Source of the DNA: DAOUBP01 sp964474695
GTDB taxonomy: Bacteria > Chloroflexota > Anaerolineae > CG2-30-64-16
Reading direction: 5' to 3'
NCBI GenBank assembly: GCA_964474695.1
Contig: CAYYTK010000002.1
Location: 186,001 to 250,000, forward strand
Length of the DNA stretch: 64,000 nucleotides
Shown here: one piece after another, positions 9,613-17,929 of the stretch
Layout: every line of letters starts with the position of its first letter
Position numbering within the stretch: position 1 is the first letter of the stretch
Notes under the pieces: generated by a model
Told to the model about the DNA's origin: nothing
Database searches by the model: none
The model's input: the letters and a program-made list of their open reading frames with translations, nothing else
Position numbers and translations under genes: made by a program

Positions 9613-10413
9613 ATGTCTCACAGTATACCTGCCGTGGCTGGGACCGACACCGTCCTGGTCGAAAACACATCGCCGGTTGTCACCTTGACCATGAACCGAC
9701 CGGCGCAACGCAACGCCCTCTCCACCGACCTGATGACCGCACTGACGCGTGCGCTGATCGCGGAGAGCGAGCGGCCCGGCTGCCGCGTCATCGTGCTGCG
9801 CGGGGCCGGGCCAGTATTCTCGGCCGGTCACGACCTGCGCGAGCTGCTGGGCCGCTCGCTTGACGAGGAACGCGCCATCTTTGCCGCGTGTACGCTTCTG
9901 ATGCAGACCATCCAGGGCATCCCCCAGCCGGTCATCGCCTGCGTGCACGGCATCGCAACCGCAGCCGGGTGCCAGCTCGTCGCATCCTGCGACCTGGCGA
10001 TTGCCGCCGAGGGTACGCGCTTCGCCACACCCGGGGTGAAGATCGGCCTGTTCTGCTCCACGCCCATGGTGGCGCTGACTCGCACCATCGGCCGCAAACG
10101 TGCCCTGGAAATGCTGCTCACCGGGCAGCCCATCGATGCCGAGACCGCGGCGGCATGGGGCCTGATCAATCGCGTTGTGCCTGCCGATCGATTGGATGCG
10201 GAAGTGTCGGCCTTGGCGCAACAGATCGTAGCATCCAGCCCATTAACCATCCGGACCGGCAAAGAGGCGTTCTACCGGCAGATCGAGCTGGATCAAGCTG
10301 CCGCCTATGAACTGATGGGTGAGACGGTGGCAACCAGCGCGGTGACGCACGATGCACAGGAGGGGATCGCTGCGTTCCTGGAAAAACGGCCGCCGGTCTG
10401 GCGCGGGGCCTAA
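9613..10413 (+). CDS. Enoyl-CoA hydratase/isomerase family protein
   Basis: Crotonase-fold protein of 266 residues acting on acyl-CoA thioesters. The oxyanion-hole segments are visible as SAGHDLRELLG near residue 60 and the VHGIATAAGCQLVASCDLAIA stretch near 110-130. The usual hydratase Glu pair is not obvious: the second position reads TPGVKIGLFCS. The reaction may therefore be isomerase- or hydrolase-like. The ATG at 9613 has AAGGAG 8 nt upstream; an in-frame start at 9568 lacks such a site and was not chosen. It stands alone between pyrG and dinG, so the pathway is not indicated by neighbours. Confidence 0.88.
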   Translation: MSHSIPAVAGTDTVLVENTSPVVTLTMNRPAQRNALSTDLMTALTRALIAESERPGCRVIVLRGAGPVFSAGHDLRELLGRSLDEERAIFAACTLLMQTIQGIPQPVIACVHGIATAAGCQLVASCDLAIAAEGTRFATPGVKIGLFCSTPMVALTRTIGRKRALEMLLTGQPIDAETAAAWGLINRVVPADRLDAEVSALAQQIVASSPLTIRTGKEAFYRQIELDQAAAYELMGETVATSAVTHDAQEGIAAFLEKRPPVWRGA

Positions 10414-10450
10414 ACGCGCCCGATTCGGGGCCACCTTTTTCATGATTTCA

Positions 10451-10459
10451 TGGTATACT
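10451..10459 (+). promoter_or_regulatory. Extended -10 promoter candidate before dinG
   Basis: TGGTATACT provides an extended -10 element (TG, one base, TATACT) about 50 nt before the dinG start. No convincing -35 box is visible 16-18 bp upstream. Confidence 0.4.
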
Positions 10460-10508
10460 GCCTGCACGCCCGTCAATTGGCTATCATCGCCCAGAGAATG
10501 GAAACGTC

Positions 10509-13385
10509 ATGCCCCGCACATATGTCACCCTGGATCTGGAAACCACCGGCCTGAGCCCGGAGAAAGACGCCATCATCGAGGTCGGCGCGGTAAAATATCG
10601 CGATGGCGAACCGGTGGAGGAGTTCGCTTCCCTGGTCAACCCCGGCCGTCCCATCCCGTTCGAAATCACGATGCTTACGGGGCTCTCTGATCGAGATGTC
10701 GTCGCAGCGCCGCGTTTCGACCAGGTGGCCAGGCCATTAGAGCGTTTCGTGGGACAACTGCCGGTGGTGGGTCATAACGTCGGCTTTGACCTCGGGTTCA
10801 TGCATAGCCAGGGACTCTTCATCGAGAACGAAGGGCTGGACACCTGGGAGCTGGCGACGATCCTGCTGCCCGCGCTGCCCGGTTACAGCTTAGGCGCGTT
10901 GGCAGCACGCTTTAACATCAAATCGCCCAACCAGCACCGCGCGCTGGACGATGCCCAGGCGACAGGCCGCCTCTTCAACCTGCTGTGCGCCCAGGCCGAG
11001 CGCCTGTCTGTCCCTGTACTCATGGAGATCGTCCGCCTGGGACAGGGCAGTCAGTGGCCCTTGGCCCAGGTTTTCGCGGATGCGTTGCAGCGGCGCGGCG
11101 CTGGCGGGGCAGCGAAGAGCGAGCTGCCCCTGGAGCAGCTTGCGCCCGACAGCCCATTGTTCAAACCCTGGCGCCCCGCGGAGCTGTTGGTGCCCGGCCA
11201 ACATGCCGAGCCGGTGGACGCGACTGAGCTGGCAGGGATGCTCCGTCCGGACGGCGCGTTCAGCCAGGCTTTCCCGGGCTACGAATTCCGACCGCCTCAG
11301 ATCGAGATGCTCGAAGCCGTGACGGATGCGTTTAACCGAGGCCACCACCTGATGGCTGAAGCCGGCACCGGCACCGGCAAATCGGTGGCTTACCTGCTGC
11401 CCGCGATCGCGTTTGCTGTCAAGAACGGCGAACGGGTCGTGATCAGCACCAACACCATCAACTTGCAGGACCAACTGTTCAAAAAGGACCTTCCTGATCT
11501 GGAGCGCGTTCTGGCGAGCGCCTGGCGCAAGGAGCCCCCCTTCCGCGCGGCGTTGCTCAAAGGCCGCGGCAATTACCTGTGCCCCCGCCGCTTCGCTGCA
11601 CTGAAAGGCCGGCCCAGCCTGAACCAGGATGAATTGCGCGGCGTCGTGCGCGCCCTGATCTGGCTGACTCAAACGCAAACCGGCGATCAGGGCGAGCTTT
11701 CTCTGCCGCAACCCGCCGATCGTTTCGTCTGGTCACAGATGTCAGCCGAGCACGAAGGATGCAGCCTGGATCGCTGCCAGCGCGAGATGGGCGGCCGCTG
11801 CTTCTTCTACCGCGCGCGACGGGCCGCTGAAGCCGCACATGTGGTAGTGGTGAATCATGCCCTCCTGATGGCGGATGCCGCCACGGAGAACCGCGTGCTT
11901 CCCGAATATCACCGGGTTGTGATCGATGAAGCCCATCATCTGGAAGATGCGGTGACCGATCAATTGAGCTTCAAGGCCGATGCGTTCACGCTGGGGCAGC
12001 TTTTCAATGCCCTCTATCCGCAGGGCGGCGCGGCCGGCGGCCGGGGCCGGCAAGGGTCTGCGCCCGGCCTGCTGGCCGAGTTGTTCACCTGCCTGCGCGC
12101 AAGCCTGCGGGACACGCAATACGGCGCCCTGCGTGATCAGCTCATCCGACTCCAAGGAGACGTCGAAGCTGTGCGCTCGCGATTGGATATCTTCTGGGAA
12201 GTCGTCAATGAGGCCGTGCACGACCTGGTGCCGAAGATGGACAACAACGACTACGACCTTCGGCTGCGCGTGATTGCGGCCACGCGCAATCAGCCGATCT
12301 GGGTAGGCATCGAAGTCGCCTGGGAGAACCTGGGCCTCACATGGACAACCCTGTTGAAGCACCTGGAAGGGCTCAACAAGACGCTGCAAGAGCTTGTGAC
12401 AGGCAATAAGCCTCCGGAGGGACTGGGGGCGCTGGCCGAGGAACTGACCGGGGTTATTTCTCGGCTCGCTGAGCTCCAGGAACAGATGGAAACGTGGGTG
12501 ATGAAACCCGACCCGAACAGCGTCTACTGGGTGGAAATCGGCGCCTCCGAACGCCAGGCGCGACGCGCCACGTTGCGCGCGGCGCCGATACACGTGGGGC
12601 CGCTGGTCGAAGAGCACATCCTCTATCGCAATGAGACGGTGGTGATGACCTCGGCCACCTTGCGCACGGCCGGCAGCTTCGACTATGTGCGCGACCGGCT
12701 TGCCGCGCACGATGCGGATACCACCACGGTCGGCTCACCCTTCGATTACAAAGCGAGCACGCTGCTCTACCTGCCCTCCGATCTGCCGGAGCCCAACGCG
12801 CCCGGCTATCAGACCGCTGTCGAGCAAATCCTGATCGGCCTGGCCAAGGCGTTGAACGGACGCACCCTGGCGCTCTTCACCTCCTATGCACAACTCCGCC
12901 GCACCGCCCAAGCCATCCAACCGCCGCTGCTCGCGGCCGGCATCGCAGTGCTCAGCCAGGGCGGGGGCGGTTCCAGGCATCAACTGCTGGAAACCTTCAA
13001 GACGACGGAGCGAACCATCCTGCTGGGCACGCGCAGCTTCTGGGAAGGCGTCGACGTGGTCGGCCCGGCGCTCAGCGGGTTAGTCCTGGTGCGCCTGCCG
13101 TTTGCCGTGCCATCGGACCCGATCGTAGCCGCACGCGGCGAGACGTTCGATGAGCCATTCTATGGCTACCAGGTGCCGGATGCAATCCTGCGCTTCCGCC
13201 AGGGTTTCGGCCGATTGATTCGCAGCCAGGCCGATCGAGGCGTGGTGGTGGTGCTCGACAAGCGTGTCACATCGAAAAGCTACGGCAAGCTCTTTCTCGA
13301 ATCGCTGCCCGATTGCACCATCCATAAGGGCCCGCTGATGAACTTGCCGCAGGCGGCACGGGCCTGGATGGACCGTCAACCGTAG
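10509..13385 (+). CDS. dinG: DinG-family ATP-dependent helicase with N-terminal DnaQ-like 3'-5' exonuclease
   Basis: 958 residues. Residues 1-165 form a DEDDh exonuclease domain (VTLDLETTGLSPEKD; later NVGFDLGF and HRALDDAQ). An XPD/DinG-type superfamily 2 helicase follows, with Walker A AGTGTGKS (Lys291) and the DEAH box (IDEAHH, near 472). Four cysteines, Cys358, Cys418, Cys423 and Cys431, sit between the helicase motifs with the spacing of the XPD/DinG iron-sulfur cluster. The protein therefore appears to combine nuclease, FeS cluster and helicase. Role: DNA repair or removal of unusual structures such as R-loops. Start ATG at 10509; monocistronic, with efp behind its own promoter. Confidence 0.93.
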   Translation: MPRTYVTLDLETTGLSPEKDAIIEVGAVKYRDGEPVEEFASLVNPGRPIPFEITMLTGLSDRDVVAAPRFDQVARPLERFVGQLPVVGHNVGFDLGFMHSQGLFIENEGLDTWELATILLPALPGYSLGALAARFNIKSPNQHRALDDAQATGRLFNLLCAQAERLSVPVLMEIVRLGQGSQWPLAQVFADALQRRGAGGAAKSELPLEQLAPDSPLFKPWRPAELLVPGQHAEPVDATELAGMLRPDGAFSQAFPGYEFRPPQIEMLEAVTDAFNRGHHLMAEAGTGTGKSVAYLLPAIAFAVKNGERVVISTNTINLQDQLFKKDLPDLERVLASAWRKEPPFRAALLKGRGNYLCPRRFAALKGRPSLNQDELRGVVRALIWLTQTQTGDQGELSLPQPADRFVWSQMSAEHEGCSLDRCQREMGGRCFFYRARRAAEAAHVVVVNHALLMADAATENRVLPEYHRVVIDEAHHLEDAVTDQLSFKADAFTLGQLFNALYPQGGAAGGRGRQGSAPGLLAELFTCLRASLRDTQYGALRDQLIRLQGDVEAVRSRLDIFWEVVNEAVHDLVPKMDNNDYDLRLRVIAATRNQPIWVGIEVAWENLGLTWTTLLKHLEGLNKTLQELVTGNKPPEGLGALAEELTGVISRLAELQEQMETWVMKPDPNSVYWVEIGASERQARRATLRAAPIHVGPLVEEHILYRNETVVMTSATLRTAGSFDYVRDRLAAHDADTTTVGSPFDYKASTLLYLPSDLPEPNAPGYQTAVEQILIGLAKALNGRTLALFTSYAQLRRTAQAIQPPLLAAGIAVLSQGGGGSRHQLLETFKTTERTILLGTRSFWEGVDVVGPALSGLVLVRLPFAVPSDPIVAARGETFDEPFYGYQVPDAILRFRQGFGRLIRSQADRGVVVVLDKRVTSKSYGKLFLESLPDCTIHKGPLMNLPQAARAWMDRQP

Positions 13386-13409
13386 GCCAGGTGGAGGCCC
13401 CTCCTACAT

Positions 13410-13438
13410 TTGACATAGATCACACAGCTTGCTATTAT
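13410..13438 (+). promoter_or_regulatory. Strong sigma-70 promoter for efp
   Basis: TTGACA (13410-13415), 17 bp, TATTAT (13433-13438). The start would be near 13445, directly before a perfect hairpin at the very 5' end of the efp transcript. Confidence 0.82.
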
Positions 13439-13446
13439 TCAGGGTG

Positions 13447-13480
13447 AAACCTCCGGGGCGTTCTTAGCTTCGGAGGTTTT
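13447..13480 (+). terminator. Terminator-like hairpin at the 5' end of the efp leader
   Basis: AAACCTCCG (13447-13455) and CGGAGGTTT (13471-13479) form a perfect 9-bp stem, with T residues following on one side and A residues on the other, as in a bidirectional terminator. It lies downstream of the efp promoter and 41 bp before the efp start. It could end dinG transcripts, attenuate efp, or protect the 5' end of efp mRNA. Confidence 0.72.
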
Positions 13481-13521
13481 GCCGCCATACGCATAGTAGG
13501 AACTGAGGAGCAGGAAAAACA

Positions 13522-14079
13522 ATGATCGGTGTTCAAGACCTTCGCAAGGGTACGACTTTTACTGAAGATAACGTGCTGTGGCGCGTGCTGGATTACGAGC
13601 ACATCAAATCAGGCCGCGGCAACGCCACGATCCGCGTGAAGGTGCGCAATGTGCGCAGCGGCGGCTCAATGGAAAAGACCTACCCCTCCGGCAGCCGCGT
13701 CCAGGATATTCGCCTGGACCATGCCGAAGTGCAGTATCTGTATCATGAAGGCGACCTATACACCTTCATGGATTCGGAGACTTATGAGCAGCCGATGCTG
13801 TCGGCGAGCATGTTGGGCGATGCGGTGAACTTTCTCATCGATGGCATGACATTGGAACTGGAAAGCTACGAAGGCGAGCCGATCAGCGTGCAGTTGCCTA
13901 CCACAGTAGACCTGGAAGTGATTCAGACCGATCCCGGGTTTGCAGGCAATACGGCCACCAATACCACCAAGCCGGCGACTCTCGTGACAGGTTACATCGC
14001 CCAGGTGCCGCTGTTCGTTAACGTCGGCGACAAGGTCCGGATCGATACGCGCACCGGCGCCTATCTGACCCGCGTATAA
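13522..14079 (+). CDS. efp: Elongation factor P
   Basis: Translation factor that rescues ribosomes stalled at consecutive prolines. The 185-residue, three-domain protein is of normal length. The tip of the domain I loop reads HIKSGRGNA, placing Arg32 where many EF-Ps carry a modifiable lysine. In Pseudomonas-type EF-P this Arg is rhamnosylated by EarP; no earP is visible here. Start ATG at 13522 is preceded by GAGGAGCAGG. It has its own strong promoter and a 5' hairpin in the leader. Confidence 0.96.
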   Translation: MIGVQDLRKGTTFTEDNVLWRVLDYEHIKSGRGNATIRVKVRNVRSGGSMEKTYPSGSRVQDIRLDHAEVQYLYHEGDLYTFMDSETYEQPMLSASMLGDAVNFLIDGMTLELESYEGEPISVQLPTTVDLEVIQTDPGFAGNTATNTTKPATLVTGYIAQVPLFVNVGDKVRIDTRTGAYLTRV

Positions 14080-14086
14080 GGCTGAT

Positions 14087-14115
14087 TTGCAGCGCACCGC
14101 GTTTCAGCTTATAAT
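14087..14115 (+). promoter_or_regulatory. tRNA-Thr promoter
   Basis: TTGCAG (14087-14092), 17 bp, perfect TATAAT (14110-14115), ending 37 bp before the mature tRNA 5' end. Confidence 0.82.
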
Positions 14116-14152
14116 CATCTGCGTCGACTCGGGAGACTGCACCCGGTCAGCT

Positions 14153-14228
14153 GCCACCCTAGCTCAATCGGCAGAGCAAGCGCTTCGTAAGCGCTAGGTT
14201 GACGGTTCAATTCCGTCGGGTGGCTCCA
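14153..14228 (+). tRNA. tRNA-Thr (anticodon CGU)
   Basis: 76 nt with full cloverleaf: acceptor arms GCCACCC/GGGTGGC, D arm GCTC/GAGC, anticodon stem AGCGC/GCGCT around loop TTCGTAA, and T arm GACGG/CCGTC around TTCAATT. The discriminator U and an encoded CCA (14226-14228) follow. The CGT anticodon reads threonine codon ACG. It has its own consensus promoter. Confidence 0.96.
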
Positions 14229-14317
14229 TCTGCGTGGCCCTAGCTCCCGGCCCGCCTCCCACGGCCATTTGCCGGGGACCGGACCGGGGTTGGGGCCTAT
14301 CTTTTTTGACGACAACC

Positions 14318-15754
14318 ATGTCTGCGATCACGAACCAGACCCGCCGCTTCAGTCGCATTCTGGACACCTTGTGGCATATCAACAGCGCGCCGCAGGTGAC
14401 AGCGGCGCTTCTTGTGTTGTTGGCCCTGATACTTGGCCTGGCCACGATGTTCCCCCAGCTACCCCGCGGTTTGGAAGAAGCCGAGATCGACCGATGGCTG
14501 ACCACGACGGCAGGCCAATTCCCAAGTGCGGGGACATTCCTCAGGTCAATCGGCGCGTTTAATCTTCTGCACAGCGCCTGGACGCGGGCCATCTTGGCGG
14601 CCCTGGCGCTAAACCTGATGTTGCGCACGGCTGCTCAGGCGCCTTCCCTCAAGGGGATCCGACAGGCATCCGTGTTGGCGCTCCCCCCGCCGCACGTGGT
14701 CACTCGGCGCGCCACGCTGCTGGGCCCGCTTGAGCCCGTGATCACGAATTTACGCAAGGCACTCGAACCCGGTTATGCCGTCATCGTCGAAAGCGACACA
14801 GTCCGCAGCCAGCTCTTCGCCCAACGCAGGCCGGTCGGCGCGCTAGGTCCGTTGTTCGTCAGCCTGGGCCTGCTTCTGCTGTTAGCGGGCCTGGTCCTAA
14901 ATGACGCCGCCGGTTGGCGAATCTCGAACGTCGCGCTGGCTCCCGGCGATACGACTCCACTGAATCTGCCCGGCGCTCTCCAGATCAGCCTCAACGATAC
15001 GGCGACACAGGTGTCGGCGACACAGGTGTCGGCGGCATCTGCGCCGGCGACGCCAGGGTCGAGCGGCGATGATCAGGCCGCACGCGCCGAACTGACCGTG
15101 ATGCAGGCAGGAAGCAGCCGTACGGTTCGCACCAGCCTGGCACGCCCCGCGCATTGGGGCAATCTCTGGCTGTCACAACAGACCACCGGCCCGACCCTCA
15201 CCGTGTCCGGTTTCGATCAGAGCCGCCAGGCTCTCGTGATGCAATCCCTGGATTCGGGCGGCGAGGTCGGTCCCACGCTGCGCTTCCTTTTTCATCAGAC
15301 ACAAAGCGAGCAGGGATTTGCCATTCCAACGCGCAACCTCACCTTCCGCGCCGTCAGCTACGCCGCGCTACCCGAGCAGGGGATCGAAGGCCCGGTCTTC
15401 TTGATAGAGGCGTATCGCGGCGAGGATATCGCACCCGCGGTGACGGAATTGGTGGCAGATGAGGGCAGCCTGGTGCTGGATGACGTGAACCTGACCTTGC
15501 AGCGAGAGCGCTATGTCGAACTCGACGTAGCTTACCTGCCGGGTCTGATCCCCATGCTGTTGGGCGGCCTATTGGTTCTGTCAGGCGTTGTGATAGCCGC
15601 CTACTGGAGTATGGCGCGCGTTTGGGCGAATTTAGCTCTCGATGGTGAACAGGTATTGGCCATCGTCGCCGTGGCCGGCGCCACCGAGCCGCAAGCCGAG
15701 ATCGAGCGGTTGTTGCATGCGGCCCGCGCATCGGAGGCTGCTGATGCCGCTTAG
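14318..15754 (+). CDS. ResB-like cytochrome c biogenesis protein
   Basis: 478-residue membrane protein with ResB/Ccs1 architecture. Three N-terminal membrane segments (about 30-50, 85-105, 185-205) precede a large extracytoplasmic region, and a final membrane helix lies near 410-432. ResB works with CcsA in system II to deliver and attach haem to c-type cytochromes. The ATG at 14318 was preferred to an in-frame GTG at 14234 that abuts the tRNA and encodes unrelated residues. The extracytoplasmic loop contains an exact 15-bp tandem duplication (15002-15031). Its last 11 bp overlap the CcsA-like gene, indicating coupling. Confidence 0.82.
   Translation: MSAITNQTRRFSRILDTLWHINSAPQVTAALLVLLALILGLATMFPQLPRGLEEAEIDRWLTTTAGQFPSAGTFLRSIGAFNLLHSAWTRAILAALALNLMLRTAAQAPSLKGIRQASVLALPPPHVVTRRATLLGPLEPVITNLRKALEPGYAVIVESDTVRSQLFAQRRPVGALGPLFVSLGLLLLLAGLVLNDAAGWRISNVALAPGDTTPLNLPGALQISLNDTATQVSATQVSAASAPATPGSSGDDQAARAELTVMQAGSSRTVRTSLARPAHWGNLWLSQQTTGPTLTVSGFDQSRQALVMQSLDSGGEVGPTLRFLFHQTQSEQGFAIPTRNLTFRAVSYAALPEQGIEGPVFLIEAYRGEDIAPAVTELVADEGSLVLDDVNLTLQRERYVELDVAYLPGLIPMLLGGLLVLSGVVIAAYWSMARVWANLALDGEQVLAIVAVAGATEPQAEIERLLHAARASEAADAA
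15002..15031. repeat. Exact 15-bp tandem duplication inside the ResB-like gene
   Basis: Two identical copies of a 15-mer containing the palindrome CGACAC-AG-GTGTCG. In frame it adds repeated ATQVS residues to the extracytoplasmic loop near residues 229-238. Confidence 0.85.
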
Positions 15755-16583
15755 CGCATGGCCGTGGGTTCTCGGAGCAGGGGCTGCTCTCGCCAGCGGC
15801 ATATTCGGCTTGAGGCTGGAGCGCGGCCGCTGCGAAGCACAAGCTCGCCGCCCTGCAAGGATTGAGCTTATCGGGTTGATCCTGGCGCTGCTGGCGGCAG
15901 CCGTGGGCTTGGGCTGGCGCGCGTGGGATGTTGCCTGGCCCGGCGCATCACCCGCAGATATGTTCGCGCTGCTGGCTGCTGGCGGGCTGATCGTGGCGGG
16001 CCGGCAGATATGGAGCAGTCGCTCGCGCGAGCAGCCCACACGCCCGGCCATCGCGCTCGATCTGACGCTCATCGGAGGAGCCGCGCTGTTGGGTCTCGCC
16101 GCTGCGCTGGCCGCAGCGTTGCCGGCATCCGCTGTGACGCCGTCAGCGCAGCCATGGCTCCTCGGGCTGCGCAATATCCTGGCCGGCATCGGCCTGGGGG
16201 GATGGGCGCCTGCGTTGGCAGCCTCGCTTTGCTGGTATCTACGAACCCTGGGCAAGCCCACGGCCGCGGCAGCGCCCGAACGTTCGCAGACCGCCAGGCC
16301 GGCCGAGGATCCGGGCCGGGACGCGGCGCTGTTCAGCTTTCCGTGGCTGACCGCAGCGTGTCTGATGAGCGCTGCCTGGGGCATGATCAACCGAGCGAGC
16401 GTCGATCCAACCGCGGCAGCCGATTTGTGGTTGTTGGCTGCCTGGCTGCTTGGCGGGGCCTATCTGAATATCACGTCGAGTTGGCGGCCTTTGCGCGTTC
16501 CGGGCTGGCTCTCGCCGCTCCTTGCCGTGGGGACTCTCGCGGCCGGCGTGTTGGCCGCCAGTGTGGCAGGATCACTGAGGTAA
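15744..16583 (+). CDS. CcsA-like membrane protein lacking histidines
   Basis: 279 residues with about eight hydrophobic segments, directly coupled to the ResB-like gene (overlap 15744-15754; GGAGG 7 nt before the ATG). Position and topology suggest the CcsA/CcmC haem-handling partner of ResB. The segment AAWGMINRASVDPTAAADLW aligns by eye with the WWD region, usually rich in WG-x-W-x-WDPKE, but most signature tryptophans and the acidic end are missing. The whole protein contains no histidine, although CcsA needs histidines to ligand haem. It may therefore be a degenerate or non-haem relative. Family placement is inference. Confidence 0.6.
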   Translation: MPLSAWPWVLGAGAALASGIFGLRLERGRCEAQARRPARIELIGLILALLAAAVGLGWRAWDVAWPGASPADMFALLAAGGLIVAGRQIWSSRSREQPTRPAIALDLTLIGGAALLGLAAALAAALPASAVTPSAQPWLLGLRNILAGIGLGGWAPALAASLCWYLRTLGKPTAAAAPERSQTARPAEDPGRDAALFSFPWLTAACLMSAAWGMINRASVDPTAAADLWLLAAWLLGGAYLNITSSWRPLRVPGWLSPLLAVGTLAAGVLAASVAGSLR

Positions 16584-16587
16584 TATC

Positions 16588-17211
16588 GTGAAACCCATTA
16601 CAATCGGTGTGGCCGGCGGCACCGGCTCCGGCAAGACAACCGTTGCTCTGAAGATCCTGGAACGAGTAGGCTTCGACCACGTAGCCTATCTGCCGCACGA
16701 CGCCTATTATCGCGATGCCAGCCATCTCCCGCCGGCCGAGCGCGCCCGATTGAACTTTGACCACCCCGATTCGCTGGATAACGATCTGCTGATCGCGCAC
16801 CTCAAACGGTTGCGGGCCGGCAAAGCCGTCGAAATCCCGGTTTACGACTTCAAGAACTACAACCGCCTGGCCGAAACGCGACACATCGACCCGCAACCAG
16901 CCATCATGGTGGAGGGCATCCTGATCTTTGCAGATAAGCGATTGCGCGACTTGATGGACGTCAAGATCTTCGTCGACGCCGACGCCGACCTCCGTTTCAT
17001 CCGGCGCTTGAAACGCGATATCGAGGAACGGGCTCGTTCACCCGAATCGGTGATCAACCAGTATCTGACCACCGTGCGCCCCATGCACCTGGAATTTGTC
17101 GAGCCCAGCAAACGCTATGCCGACGTCATCATCCCCGAAGGCGGTCACAACGAGGTCGCCATCGAAATGGTCGCCGCCCGGCTGCGTGACCTGGTGGCGG
17201 ACGCGCAATAG
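16588..17211 (+). CDS. udk: Uridine kinase
   Basis: Pyrimidine-salvage kinase phosphorylating uridine or cytidine. The 207-residue protein has the P-loop GVAGGTGSGKTTVA (residues 7-20). Family motifs HDAYYRD, NFDHPDSLDNDLL, PVYDFKNYNR and the lid region RFIRRLKRDIEERARSPESV are all present. GTG start at 16588, five bases after the CcsA-like stop, with GAGG upstream. Some udk-like proteins are phosphoribulokinase relatives, but the motif set here is standard uridine kinase. Confidence 0.94.
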   Translation: MKPITIGVAGGTGSGKTTVALKILERVGFDHVAYLPHDAYYRDASHLPPAERARLNFDHPDSLDNDLLIAHLKRLRAGKAVEIPVYDFKNYNRLAETRHIDPQPAIMVEGILIFADKRLRDLMDVKIFVDADADLRFIRRLKRDIEERARSPESVINQYLTTVRPMHLEFVEPSKRYADVIIPEGGHNEVAIEMVAARLRDLVADAQ

Positions 17212-17225
17212 ACCAAGAGGTGATC

Positions 17226-17870
17226 ATGCAACGCAATCACTACGATAGTCACCCGGAGCGCGATTTCTTCGTCCATCCCAGCGCCTACGTCGATGAGCCG
17301 TGTGAGATCGGGACGGGAACCAAGATCTGGTACTTCTGCCACGTCATGCAGGGCGCGGTGATCGGCCAACGCTGCAACCTGGGGCAGAACGTCTTCGTTG
17401 GCAGCACGGCGCGCATCGGCAACAACGTCAAAATCCAAAACAATGTTTCCGTCTATGATGCTGTGGAGTTGGAGGATGATGTCTTCTGCGGGCCATCATG
17501 CGTTTTCACCAACGTCATCAACCCACGTTCGCAGATCGTCCGCCACCACGAGTACAGGCGAACAGTGGTGCGCCGCGGCGCAACCATCGGAGCGAATGCG
17601 ACCATCATTTGCGGCGCCACCCTGGGCCGCTACGCATTCATCGCCGCGGGTGCGGTGGTGAGCGGGGATGTCCCTGATTACGCGTTGATGATCGGCGTGC
17701 CCGCGCGGCAACGCGGATGGATGAGCCGCCACGGCCACCGGCTGACCAACCCGGATGCCGACGGCATCATGGTCTGCCCGGAAAGCGGATGGCACTACCG
17801 GGAGGTCGAACCGGGGATCCTGCGCTGCCTGGATTGGCCGGAAGAAGAACCGTTGGCGCGTGAAGCGTGA
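17226..17870 (+). CDS. WbpD-like nucleotide-sugar N-acetyltransferase (left-handed beta-helix)
   Basis: 214-residue hexapeptide-repeat acetyltransferase. Imperfect isoleucine-rich hexads run from about residue 20 to 155, as in UDP-2-acetamido-3-amino-glucuronate N-acetyltransferases (WbpD/WlbB). That enzyme acts after the WbpE-type aminotransferase; an aminotransferase gene follows directly. ATG 17226 lies 5 nt after AAGAGG; an in-frame GTG at 17220 overlaps that site. The C-terminal 40 residues include CPESGWHY and LRCLDWPEE, a small tail common in this subfamily. It is the first gene of the polysaccharide locus. Confidence 0.85.
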   Translation: MQRNHYDSHPERDFFVHPSAYVDEPCEIGTGTKIWYFCHVMQGAVIGQRCNLGQNVFVGSTARIGNNVKIQNNVSVYDAVELEDDVFCGPSCVFTNVINPRSQIVRHHEYRRTVVRRGATIGANATIICGATLGRYAFIAAGAVVSGDVPDYALMIGVPARQRGWMSRHGHRLTNPDADGIMVCPESGWHYREVEPGILRCLDWPEEEPLAREA

Positions 17871-17929
17871 AAACGTGAGACGTAAGAACGCGATAATTAT
17901 AAAGACATGGAAGGAATCTCTAAAAATAT

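Noticed and set aside
14229..14317. Terminator after tRNA-Thr, or GTG start of the ResB-like gene at 14234
   Set aside because: A T run exists at 14302-14307 but no convincing stem precedes it, and the GTG start would add unrelated residues directly next to the tRNA.
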